NCBI GenBank assembly: GCA_934504065.1
Contig: CAKSVQ010000106.1
Location: forward strand, 1 to 7,779
Direction: 5' to 3'
From: an uncultured Dysosmobacter sp.
Lineage (GTDB): Bacteria > Bacillota > Clostridia > Oscillospirales > Oscillospiraceae
DNA length: 7,779 nt
Program-made: the position numbers and the translations under genes
In this document: in pieces, positions 1 through 5,937 of the stretch
How positions within the stretch are numbered: position 1 is the first letter of the stretch
Layout of the letters: each line of letters opens with the position of its first letter
Notes under the pieces: model-generated
The model's input: the letters and a program-made list of their open reading frames with translations, nothing else
Databases searched by the model: none
Told to the model about the DNA's origin: nothing

Positions 1-6
1 GATCTG

Positions 7-12
7 CTCCTC
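7..12 (-). promoter_or_regulatory. Ribosome binding site of a gene beyond the left edge
   Basis: Read on the minus strand, GAGGAG lies directly after the acyltransferase stop codon and six bases before the window edge. This is the right distance for a start codon just outside the window. It suggests that the acyltransferase is followed at once by another gene in the same operon. In related Clostridia this is often a secreted DHHW/SGNH-type protein, but that identity is inference from family context only. Confidence 0.5.
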
Positions 13-1407
13 TCAAAATCGGAAGTAAAGGAAGGGGTTATAACTGCCGTCCACCAGATAAGCTGTACAGAAAATCAGGGAAAGTGCCATCAAAACCGGA
101 GTCAGCACCCGGTCAACCGCGCCGGGCAGACGTGCCCAAAGGCGCTTTCCGGCAGGAGTGGACGCAAGGATCAAAATCAGGAAGGTGGCGGCATAGCTGC
201 GCAGAAGGTACCCATCCCGGGCGCTCCAGAGCAGGGAAGTGCCGAAACAGCTACCAAGATACGAAGCACATACACGAAGGTCCTCCATGGCAAAGATTCC
301 CCATCCCACAAAGACCACAATAACCGTATAGGCGTGCTTGATCGATCCCGGTGTTTTGCGCAGGGTATCCCGCAGGGTATACTTCTCCAAAATCAGCCAG
401 AACGCAAAATATAATCCCCATAGAATAAAGTTCCAGCTGGCTCCGTGCCAGAAGCCTGTGCAGAACCAGACGATGAGAATATTGCGCAAAGTCCTGGCTG
501 TGCCGTCCCGATTGCCGCCCAGCGGAATGTAGAGGTATTCCCGGAACCAACTAGTCAGTGACATATGCCACCGCCGCCAGAATTCAGTTACGGAAGCGGA
601 AAGGTAGGGGTAGTCAAAGTTCTCATTAAAGCGAAAGCCAAAAATCTGTCCAAGTCCGATGGCCATGTCGGAATAGCCGGAAAAATCAAAGTAGATTTGA
701 AATCCATAGGCAAAAAGGCCCATCCAGCCCCCTGCGGCAGTCAATTCTCCTGCCACGGCAGCGGCAAGCTGCGTGTCCCACAGCGCACCGATGGAGTTGG
801 CCAACAGCACCTTTTTGGCAAGTCCCACGCAGAAACGGCGGGTGCCCAGCGCAAAATCCTCGGTTGTGTTCACGCGGCAGTTCAGTTCTGCTGCCACCGT
901 TTTGTATTTGACAATAGGGCCGGCGATCAACTGGGGAAACATCGTCACAAAGGCACCGAAGTCCACGATGCTCCGCTGGACGGGCGCGTCACGACGGTAA
1001 ACGTCAATGGTATAGCTCATGGTCTGAAAGGTGAAGAAGGAAATACCGATGGGCAGAGGGACTCCAAGCTGCGGCAGGCTGATACCGGGGATGAGGGAGA
1101 GATTCGCCGCCAGAAAGTCCCAATACTTGAAAAATCCCAGCAGCAGAAGATTGAAGACTACGGACTGCCCCACAAACCACCGCGCTTTCCGGCCATCCGA
1201 GCGGTATTTTTCCACCAGTAGGCCATGAGTATAATCGATCAGGATAGAGAGGAGCATAATGGTAATATAGACTGGCTCTCCCCACCCGTAAAAGAACAGG
1301 CTGACCAGCAGCAGCACCAGATTGCGCCAGCGCAGCGGTGTGAGAAAATAGGCTGTCAGTGTCAGCGGCAGATATGCGAATAAAAATGTCAGACTGCTGA
1401 AAATCAA
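13..1407 (-). CDS. MBOAT family O-acyltransferase (AlgI-like membrane protein)
   Basis: Polytopic membrane enzyme of the MBOAT family, AlgI/DltB branch, which moves acyl (usually acetyl) groups across or at the membrane onto exported polymers. The predicted protein is 464 residues, close to the usual 460-500. Visible motifs are YFDFSGYSDMA (about 239-249), FWRRWHMSLTSWFREYLYIPLGG (about 276-298, with the conserved His at 281) and FWHGASWNFILWG (about 319-331), whose His at 321 is the expected catalytic histidine. It ends in the typical SYNPFLYFRF. I chose the TTG at 1405-1407 because MIFSSLTFLFAYLPL is the standard N-terminus of the family. The frame is open up to a TTG at 1441-1443, but that codon lies inside a terminator-like hairpin and adds a non-family leader. 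The ribosome site before 1407 is weak (AAAGAG). The acyl acceptor cannot be told from the sequence. Upstream is a DUF4358 lipoprotein on the same strand, a pairing I have seen recurrently in Clostridia. Confidence 0.93.
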   Translation of the reverse strand: MIFSSLTFLFAYLPLTLTAYFLTPLRWRNLVLLLVSLFFYGWGEPVYITIMLLSILIDYTHGLLVEKYRSDGRKARWFVGQSVVFNLLLLGFFKYWDFLAANLSLIPGISLPQLGVPLPIGISFFTFQTMSYTIDVYRRDAPVQRSIVDFGAFVTMFPQLIAGPIVKYKTVAAELNCRVNTTEDFALGTRRFCVGLAKKVLLANSIGALWDTQLAAAVAGELTAAGGWMGLFAYGFQIYFDFSGYSDMAIGLGQIFGFRFNENFDYPYLSASVTEFWRRWHMSLTSWFREYLYIPLGGNRDGTARTLRNILIVWFCTGFWHGASWNFILWGLYFAFWLILEKYTLRDTLRKTPGSIKHAYTVIVVFVGWGIFAMEDLRVCASYLGSCFGTSLLWSARDGYLLRSYAATFLILILASTPAGKRLWARLPGAVDRVLTPVLMALSLIFCTAYLVDGSYNPFLYFRF

Positions 1408-1427
1408 AGAACCACACTCTTTCTGAT

Positions 1428-1459
1428 AAAACAGCCGCAGCAAATGCTGCGGCTGTTTT
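1428..1459 (-). terminator. Hairpin terminator between lipoprotein and acyltransferase genes
   Basis: Perfect inverted repeat with 15-base arms (AAAACAGCCGCAGCA at 1428-1442 and its complement at 1445-1459) around a two-base loop. The arms end in T runs on both strands, so it could work in either direction. On the minus strand it lies 23 bases after the lipoprotein stop and about 20 bases before the acyltransferase start. It therefore either ends most lipoprotein transcripts or acts as an intercistronic stability/attenuation element. Confidence 0.8.
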
Positions 1460-1482
1460 CTGCGGATTTGTCAGGGAAACGC

Positions 1483-1965
1483 TCAGACAAACAGGTTTTC
1501 AAAATCGGCTGCCCATGTGTCCTGATAATCGGCGGAGGCGATCATAGCCACATACGCACCGTGCTGGATGACCTGCGCACGGCTCCAGGCATCCATGGAT
1601 TCCGGATACCATGCGCCGCCGTTGGCCTGAGAATCCACCCGTTCCTGCAAAATCGCGGCGGCATTTGCGGCATCGTCCTCGGTTTCACATTGCATCAGCA
1701 CCACCTCATTGACAACGCCGGACATCAGTGGTGCTGCGGCGATCAGCTTTTTCGCAGGAATGTCGCCAAGGCCGGGGTAAAAGCTGTCCAGCATCTCACC
1801 CTCTGTTGTTTCCATGTAGCCGTCTTCAAAATCAGCGTCTTTCAGCATCTGTGCATAGCAGGCGTCCAGATCCACATCGCCGCCATCGGCTTTTTTTCCG
1901 CCGCAGGCAGCAAGAAAGCTGACGGCCAGCGCACAAACAAGTCCCAACGTTAAAATTCTTTTCAT
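1483..1965 (-). CDS. DUF4358 domain-containing lipoprotein
   Basis: Predicted 160-residue exported lipoprotein. The N-terminus has Lys2-Arg3, a hydrophobic core and the lipobox LAAC with the lipidated Cys at residue 21, followed by a GGKKADGG linker. The rest fits the DUF4358 pattern as I remember it: a proline/leucine-rich stretch (DIPAKKLIAAAPLMSGVVNEVVLMQCE), a helix with an ILQERVDSQ motif, a YPESMDAWSRAQVI stretch, and GAYVAMIASADY near the end. The function of the family is unknown. The ATG at 1963-1965 is supported by AAAGGAG eight bases upstream; the frame continues upstream but without signal-peptide character. It is followed by a strong hairpin and then the MBOAT acyltransferase on the same strand. 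A role in cell-envelope or exopolymer acylation is inference from this neighbour only. The lipoprotein call is secure; the family name is likely. Confidence 0.85.
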   Translation of the reverse strand: MKRILTLGLVCALAVSFLAACGGKKADGGDVDLDACYAQMLKDADFEDGYMETTEGEMLDSFYPGLGDIPAKKLIAAAPLMSGVVNEVVLMQCETEDDAANAAAILQERVDSQANGGAWYPESMDAWSRAQVIQHGAYVAMIASADYQDTWAADFENLFV

Positions 1966-2144
1966 GATATCGTCTCCTTTTGGATTATAGATTACTCTTT
2001 TTATCAGACGCAGCACCTGCAAAAAAGTTCCCCTTTTTCAGTATAAGCAGTTTTTTCGCTTTTATAGGAAATTCTTCAAACCGTCGGCAGTTCTCAAAAC
2101 CTGCGGCGCAGCCAGACAAACAGGCTTTTTTGATGAGTGGAGTC

Positions 2145-2172
2145 TTGCTTGTTATACAGGATTTGATATAAA
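2145..2172 (+). promoter_or_regulatory. Sigma-A-like promoter of the broken threonine aldolase gene
   Basis: TTGCTT (2145-2150), a 16-base spacer and TATAAA (2167-2172) sit about 40 bases before the ATG at 2215, with GGAG (2206-2209) as ribosome site. The expression signals of the dead gene therefore look intact. A minus-strand promoter candidate overlaps it. Confidence 0.5.
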
Positions 2173-2179
2173 ATAGCAA
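2151..2179 (-). promoter_or_regulatory. Candidate promoter of the DUF4358 lipoprotein gene
   Basis: On the minus strand TTGCTA (2174-2179), a 17-base spacer and TATAAC (2151-2156) form a plausible sigma-A-like promoter, with a leader of about 180 bases before the lipoprotein ATG. A second TATAAT lies at 1984-1989, directly before the ribosome site, but has no good -35 box and would leave almost no leader. Confidence 0.35.
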
Positions 2180-2214
2180 CAACAAATTGTTACTTTTCAG
2201 AAAATGGAGCGGAT

Positions 2215-2584
2215 ATGCACAGTTTTCGAAATGACTACAATGAGGGAGCACATCCGCGGGTGCTTCAAGCGCTGCTGAAGGACGGCCTGTATTTTGACTT
2301 GGCCCGCCATGCAAACGAGATGGCATTCCGCCTACGGGATTGAATTGCCGCGCGATGAGTTGAGCTATCCGTTTTCAGTAACGTCGAACTCCAACCAGCA
2401 GTTTCCGATGCTGCCGAACGGTGCGACCGCACAACTGCCGGAGATGGAGTATGAATTTGAAATAGATACCCCAGTGGATGATGACCATACCCACATTCAG
2501 CTGGTCACCAGCTGGGCAACATCGAAGAACGCCATCACAGCGTTTCTGGCCGATCTTGCACAGTGCTGCAGAATTAGATTTTAG
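2215..2584 (+). pseudogene. L-threonine aldolase remnant (internal deletion plus frameshift)
   Basis: Remains of a PLP-dependent low-specificity L-threonine aldolase, which normally cleaves L-threonine or L-allo-threonine to glycine and acetaldehyde. The first reading frame (2215-2343) starts MHSFRNDYNEGAHPRVLQALLK, the family N-terminus. It then passes directly into DGLYFDLARHANEMAFRL, which belongs roughly two thirds of the way along an intact protein of about 340 residues. Around 2325-2337 the frame shifts. The second frame carries GIELPRDELSYPFSV, then NQQFPMLPN and QLVTSWATSKNAITAFLADL, typical of the C-terminal domain, up to the stop at 2582-2584. About 200 residues are missing, including the expected DGAR-type region and the PLP-binding lysine, so no active enzyme can be made. 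The promoter and GGAG ribosome site remain. A terminator lies 26 bases beyond the stop. Assignment rests on remembered family motifs. Confidence 0.85.
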
Positions 2585-2610
2585 ATTAAATAGATTACAG
2601 ACACAGCAAA

Positions 2611-2638
2611 ACGGACACCCTGTTGGGTGCCCGTTTTT
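2611..2638. terminator. Shared terminator between threonine aldolase remnant and metK
   Basis: ACGGACACCC (2611-2620) pairs with GGGTGCCCGT (2625-2634) around a four-base loop, with one A/C mismatch. A T run follows on the plus strand and an A run (T run on minus) precedes it. It lies between two converging genes and can serve both. Confidence 0.85.
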
Positions 2639-2647
2639 GTTGTGAAA

Positions 2648-3835
2648 TTATTCCGCAACGGTGGCCTTCAATGCATCCACGCGGTCCGTCTTTTCCCAGG
2701 AAACGCCCAGATCTTCCCGGCCCATGTGGCCGTAAGCGGCAAGATGGCGGTAAATGGGCTTGCGCAGGTCCAGATCCCGGATGATGGCAGCGGGGCGCAG
2801 GTCAAATACCTTGCGCACGGCCTCTTCCAGATGGTCGTCGCCGACAGTCCCGGTGCCGAAGGTGTCCACCAGAATGCTGACGGGATGGGCCACACCGATG
2901 GCGTAAGCCAGCTCCACCTGGCAACGGCGGGCAAGGCCAGCGGCCACGATGTTCTTGGCGACCCAGCGAGCGGCATAGGCCGCACTGCGGTCGACCTTGG
3001 TGGGATCCTTGCCGGAGAAGCAGCCGCCGCCATGGGGGGCGCTGCCGCCATATGTATCCACAATGATCTTCCGCCCGGTGAGGCCAGCATCAGCCGCAGG
3101 ACCGCCCTTGACAAAACGTCCAGTAGGGTTGACATAGTACTTCGTGTTTTCGTCCAGCATATTGGCAGGAATCACGACCTTGACAACCTGCTCGATCATG
3201 TCCTGACGGATCTGCTCCAACGTAACATCGGGGTTATGCTGCGTGGAGATAACCACGGTGTCCACCCGGACGGGGCGGTTTTCCTCGTCGTATTCCACGG
3301 TGACCTGGCTCTTTCCGTCGGGACGCATATAGGGCAGCAGTCCAGTTTTGCGCACCAGCGTCATCTGCTTGCAGAGCTTCTGCGCAAGGGAAAGGGGGAG
3401 GGGCATCAATTCAGGGGTCTCGTCACAGGCGTAGCCAAACATCATACCCTGATCGCCTGCGCCCTCGCCCAACTGGCTGTCGGCGCTGCTCTTGTCTTCC
3501 AAGGACTTGTTGACGCCCATGGCGATGTCGGCGGACTGCTCGTCGATAGAGGTGATGACAGCGCAAGTATCGCAGTCAAAGCCGTATTTGCCGCGGTCAT
3601 AACCGATCTCGCGCACCACTTCCCGGGCAATGTGGGCAATATCCACATAGCAGGAGGTGCTGATCTCGCCCATCACATGGATCAATCCGGTGCAGGCCGT
3701 GGTCTCGCAGGCCACGCGGCCCTGCGGGTCTTTTTCCAAAATCGCGTCCAGCACGGCATCGGAGATCTGGTCGCAGATCTTGTCGGGATGCCCTTCGGTC
3801 ACAGATTCGGAAGTGAACAGATAATGTCTTGCCAT
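2648..3835 (-). CDS. metK: S-adenosylmethionine synthetase (methionine adenosyltransferase)
   Basis: Cytosolic enzyme that makes S-adenosylmethionine, the general methyl donor, from methionine and ATP, releasing phosphate and pyrophosphate. The 395-residue length is normal. Visible signatures are [13 protein letters not shown] (15-27) in the ATP site, [17 protein letters not shown] (42-58), the [16 protein letters not shown] block (125-140) and [19 protein letters not shown] (269-287), the phosphate-binding glycine-rich loop. The end carries [15 protein letters not shown] (370-384). The ATG at 3833-3835 was chosen because [19 protein letters not shown] is the standard N-terminus and AGGAG stands seven bases upstream. 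The frame stays open to 3982, but that part is the riboswitch leader. Transcription is controlled by the SAM-I riboswitch directly upstream, so its own product shuts it off. It is a single-gene unit closed by the terminator at 2611-2638. Confidence 0.98.
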   Translation of the reverse strand: MARHYLFTSESVTEGHPDKICDQISDAVLDAILEKDPQGRVACETTACTGLIHVMGEISTSCYVDIAHIAREVVREIGYDRGKYGFDCDTCAVITSIDEQSADIAMGVNKSLEDKSSADSQLGEGAGDQGMMFGYACDETPELMPLPLSLAQKLCKQMTLVRKTGLLPYMRPDGKSQVTVEYDEENRPVRVDTVVISTQHNPDVTLEQIRQDMIEQVVKVVIPANMLDENTKYYVNPTGRFVKGGPAADAGLTGRKIIVDTYGGSAPHGGGCFSGKDPTKVDRSAAYAARWVAKNIVAAGLARRCQVELAYAIGVAHPVSILVDTFGTGTVGDDHLEEAVRKVFDLRPAAIIRDLDLRKPIYRHLAAYGHMGREDLGVSWEKTDRVDALKATVAE

Positions 3836-3869
3836 AAGTTTTCTCCTTGTCTCCCTTTTCGCAAGCAGC

Positions 3870-3904
3870 AAAAACCCGTGCGTTTCGACAGAGAAACGCA
3901 CGGG
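3870..3904 (-). terminator. Expression-platform terminator of the metK SAM-I riboswitch
   Basis: On the minus strand CCCGTGCGTTTC pairs perfectly over 12 bases with GAAACGCACGGG around a six-base loop, followed by five T. This is the stop structure that forms when SAM is bound. In the SAM-free state GAGGAAC from the 3' side of aptamer helix P1 (plus positions 3919-3925) can pair with GTTTCTC (3891-3897), breaking the upper half of the terminator stem. That pairing is the probable antiterminator. Confidence 0.93.
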
Positions 3905-3918
3905 AATGAAAGTTCCTT

Positions 3919-4015
3919 GTTCCTCATCTGTCGCTTTCCGCCGGAATTGGCACCTTGTTGTAACAGGTTGCCGTGGGTTCATCGGGCCGCTCCCTCCGCC
4001 ACTCTTGATAAGGGA
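3919..4015 (-). promoter_or_regulatory. SAM-I (S-box) riboswitch aptamer of metK
   Basis: The minus strand carries the S-box consensus in order: CTTATCAAGAG (P1 start), GGCGGAGGGA and GGCCCGATGAACCC (P2 with kink-turn), GGCAACC, then GGTGCCAATTCC (P3/J3-4) and GATGAGGAA (P1 end). CTTATC (plus 4007-4012) pairs with GATGAG (3923-3928) to close P1. S-box aptamers bind S-adenosylmethionine and in this arrangement cause premature termination, which fits metK immediately downstream. The aptamer begins about 15 bases after the predicted transcription start. Confidence 0.96.
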
Positions 4016-4034
4016 ATATTTAATTAACTATTTT

Positions 4035-4062
4035 ATCATATCAGATTTTTTGGAATTGTCAA
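4035..4062 (-). promoter_or_regulatory. metK: Promoter of the metK riboswitch transcript
   Basis: On the minus strand a consensus TTGACA (4057-4062), a 16-base spacer and TATGAT (4035-4040) predict a start near 4028, just before the riboswitch. The promoter sits only 17 bases after the rhodanese stop. I see no terminator after that gene, so some rhodanese transcripts may also run into the riboswitch. Confidence 0.8.
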
Positions 4063-4078
4063 CTGCAATTTATGGGCC

Positions 4079-4492
4079 TTATTCCGTTGTCGTTCCATAC
4101 GGCCAGCTGGTGATGCCGCCAAGATCGGATACGTTGGAAAACCCCAGCGTGCGCAGGGCCTGCGCCGCTTTGGTACTGCGCTGGCCGGAATGGCAGTAAA
4201 CCATGATCTCTGCGTCCTTCGCAAAGGGGAAGGGCATTCCCTCCGTGATCATATCAACTGGCAGGCAAACAGCGCCAGGGATGTGCCCAGCGGCATATTC
4301 TTCCTGTGTGCGCACATCCAGTAAAATCACGGACGGATTTTCTTCCATCCGTACCTTGGCCTCTTCCGGAGAAAGGGTATCGTCTTTTGGCGGGACAGAA
4401 GCATCCCTGTTGGGCTTCATCCGCGCCGTGCAAAATTTGATGGCCGCCATACCGAAGCAGATCAAAGCAGCCATCAGGTAAAACTGTTTCAT
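4079..4492 (-). CDS. Membrane-anchored rhodanese-like domain protein
   Basis: Small protein of 137 residues. An N-terminal hydrophobic segment (about 4-20) acts as membrane anchor or uncleaved signal. A short polar linker follows, then a single rhodanese domain starting LSPEEAKVRM (about 40). Domain marks are VILLDVRTQEEYAAGHIPGAVCLP (55-78) and the active-site loop YCHSGQRS (99-106) with the nucleophile Cys100, ending in LRTLGFSNVSDLGGITSW. Rhodaneses carry sulfur as a Cys persulfide; the partner here is unknown. The intact Cys loop suggests an active domain rather than an inactive relative. The start ATG at 4490-4492 has a perfect AGGAGG seven bases upstream. It is divergent to tgt and upstream of metK. 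A link to thiolation or tRNA sulfur chemistry would be speculation. Confidence 0.92.
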   Translation of the reverse strand: MKQFYLMAALICFGMAAIKFCTARMKPNRDASVPPKDDTLSPEEAKVRMEENPSVILLDVRTQEEYAAGHIPGAVCLPVDMITEGMPFPFAKDAEIMVYCHSGQRSTKAAQALRTLGFSNVSDLGGITSWPYGTTTE

Positions 4493-4528
4493 GAAAATTC
4501 CTCCTGAAATCCAAACGGGATCGTGTCC

Positions 4529-4534
4529 AGTATA
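4529..4534 (-). promoter_or_regulatory. Probable -10 box of the rhodanese gene
   Basis: TATACT on the minus strand, about 37 bases before the ATG. At 17 bases upstream only TTCCCT is found, a poor -35 box. The promoter is therefore weak or needs an activator, or the call is wrong. Confidence 0.4.
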
Positions 4535-4591
4535 GTCCGAATCCGTGAAAAAGGGAAGAACGAAATTTCCTGCAAGGAATGCAGACCGCTT

Positions 4592-4605
4592 TTCCGCTTG
4601 CGGAA
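4592..4605. repeat. Inverted repeat over the tgt -35 region
   Basis: TTCCGC and GCGGAA flank two T bases, forming a perfect 14-base dyad. Its right half overlaps the candidate -35 hexamer of tgt (TTGCGG, 4598-4603) in the divergent tgt/rhodanese space. It has the size of a repressor half-site pair but matches no operator I know. Confidence 0.45.
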
Positions 4606-4626
4606 TGAGGGAAAATGTACTATAAT
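4598..4626 (+). promoter_or_regulatory. tgt: Promoter of tgt
   Basis: TTGCGG (4598-4603), an exact 17-base spacer and a consensus TATAAT (4621-4626) predict a start near 4633 and a leader of about 60 bases. This also rules out the in-frame ATG at 4615, which lies upstream of the predicted transcript. Confidence 0.75.
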
Positions 4627-4692
4627 GTAAACGTGCACGGGGATGCAGCAGGGCGGAGTTCCCCGGCAAATTCGGAAGAAACGAGAAATAGT

Positions 4693-5826
4693 ATGTTCAA
4701 AGTGATCAAAACGGAGGGCCGCGCCCGGCGCGGTGAATTTTCCTGTGCGCATGGCGGAACAGTGCAGACGCCTGTTTTCATGAATGTGGGAACACAGGCT
4801 GCCATTAAGGGCGGCGTTTCGGCTCATGATCTGAAAGAGGTCGGCTGCCAGATTGAGTTGAGTAATACCTATCATCTGCATCTGCGTCCAGGCGACCAGG
4901 TCGTGCGCCAGCTGGGCGGACTGCATCGGTTTATGAACTGGGACGGCCCGATCCTGACGGATTCCGGCGGATTTCAGGTGTTTTCCCTGTCGTCTCTGCG
5001 TAAGATCAAGGAAGAGGGCGTTTATTTTTCCTCCCATCTGGATGGACATAAGATCTTCATGGGACCGGAAGAGTCCATGCAGATCCAGTCCAATCTGGGC
5101 AGCGACATTGCCATGGCCTTTGACGAATGCGTGCAGAATCCCGCCCGCTATGAATATGCCAAAGCTTCGGTGGAACGGACGCTCCGCTGGCTGCAGCGCT
5201 GTAAGGCAGAACATGATCGGCTGAACAGCCTCCCGGATACGGTGAATCCCGGGCAGCTGTTATTTGGCATCAATCAGGGCGCGACCTTTGCGGACCTCCG
5301 GGCATGGCATATGCAGGAGATCGCCAGGATTGACTGTGATGGCTTTGCCATCGGCGGCCTTGCGGTAGGCGAGCCTACGGAGGTCATGTATGAGATGATC
5401 GACGTGGTGGAACCTTACATGCCAAAGGAAAAACCGCGTTATCTGATGGGTGTTGGCACACCCAGCAATATCATCGAGGCGGTGAGCCGGGGCGTGGATT
5501 TCTTCGACTGCGTGATGCCCTCCCGCAATGGCCGCCACGGGAAGCTCTTCACATGGGAGGGCACCGTCAACATTCTGAACGAGAAATACCGGACAGACGA
5601 GGGCCCCATCAGCCCCAGCTGCGGCTGTCCGACCTGCCGCAGCTTCTCGCGGGCCTATCTGCGCCACCTGTTCAAGGCGGACGAGGTGTTGGCTCTGCGG
5701 CTTGCAGTGCTGCATAACCTTTATTTTTACAACGAGCTGATGGCAAAGATCCGTCAGGCTCTGGACGAGGGCACATTTGCTCAGTTCCGCGCTCGGTACA
5801 GCGGGAAGCTGGAAGAGCGGGCGTAA
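4693..5826 (+). CDS. tgt: tRNA-guanine transglycosylase
   Basis: Swaps guanine at position 34 of tRNAs for Asp, Asn, His and Tyr with the queuosine precursor preQ1, in the cytosol. The 377-residue length matches bacterial enzymes (about 375). Key residues are visible: ILTDSGGFQVFSLS (87-100) with the general base Asp90, GGLAVGEPTE (221-230), YLMGVGTP (250-257), and FFDCVMPSRNGRHG (270-283) with the nucleophile Asp272. Zinc ligands are Cys310, Cys312 and Cys315 in SCGCPTC, and His341 in VLHNLYFYNELM. I chose the ATG at 4693 because MFKVIKTEGRARRGEF aligns with the family start. An in-frame ATG at 4615 lies inside the promoter. The ribosome site is weak (GAGAA). In many bacteria tgt is followed by yajC, as here. 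The queA gene often found before it is not in this window. Confidence 0.97.
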   Translation: MFKVIKTEGRARRGEFSCAHGGTVQTPVFMNVGTQAAIKGGVSAHDLKEVGCQIELSNTYHLHLRPGDQVVRQLGGLHRFMNWDGPILTDSGGFQVFSLSSLRKIKEEGVYFSSHLDGHKIFMGPEESMQIQSNLGSDIAMAFDECVQNPARYEYAKASVERTLRWLQRCKAEHDRLNSLPDTVNPGQLLFGINQGATFADLRAWHMQEIARIDCDGFAIGGLAVGEPTEVMYEMIDVVEPYMPKEKPRYLMGVGTPSNIIEAVSRGVDFFDCVMPSRNGRHGKLFTWEGTVNILNEKYRTDEGPISPSCGCPTCRSFSRAYLRHLFKADEVLALRLAVLHNLYFYNELMAKIRQALDEGTFAQFRARYSGKLEERA

Positions 5827-5867
5827 TGCCTGCGGCTGCCATAATTCCTGCATGGAAAAGAAAGTTC

Positions 5868-5895
5868 TTGCAAAACAGTATGCCTTTGGTATAAA
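5868..5895 (+). promoter_or_regulatory. yajC: Promoter of yajC
   Basis: TTGCAA (5868-5873), a 16-base spacer and TATAAA (5890-5895) lie in the 111-base gap between tgt and yajC. No clear terminator follows tgt, so yajC can probably be read both from this promoter and by read-through. Confidence 0.6.
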
Positions 5896-5937
5896 ATAGT
5901 TTTATTCTGAATTTGCGAAGGTAAAGGAGTTTTTTTA

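Noticed and set aside
565..1221. A 218-residue plus-strand frame opposite the acyltransferase
   Set aside because: Antisense shadow of a well-supported membrane protein gene; no recognisable features.
1408..1443. Longer acyltransferase start at the TTG at 1441-1443
   Set aside because: It lies in the loop and arm of a 15-base-arm hairpin, has no ribosome site and adds 12 residues absent from the family N-terminus.
2108..2135. Weak hairpin AGCC/GGCT followed by T run in the lipoprotein upstream region
   Set aside because: The stem has only four base pairs with a long loop, too weak to call a terminator.
2998..3030. Cys in the metK glycine-rich loop (GGGCFSGKD instead of GGGAFSGKD)
   Set aside because: The family signature, as I recall it, accepts Ala, Ser or Cys at this position, so it is normal variation.
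3836..3982. N-terminal extension of metK
   Set aside because: The open frame is the translated riboswitch and terminator; the family start and a good ribosome site are at 3835.
2627..4027. A 466-residue plus-strand frame opposite metK
   Set aside because: It is the antisense shadow of metK and its leader, with no family features and no suitable ribosome site.
4615..4692. Longer tgt start at the ATG at 4615
   Set aside because: It lies upstream of the predicted transcription start, overlapping the region of the -10 box, and the extra 26 residues do not fit the family.
4489..5214. A 241-residue minus-strand frame opposite tgt
   Set aside because: Antisense shadow of tgt, whose catalytic and zinc residues are all present on the plus strand.
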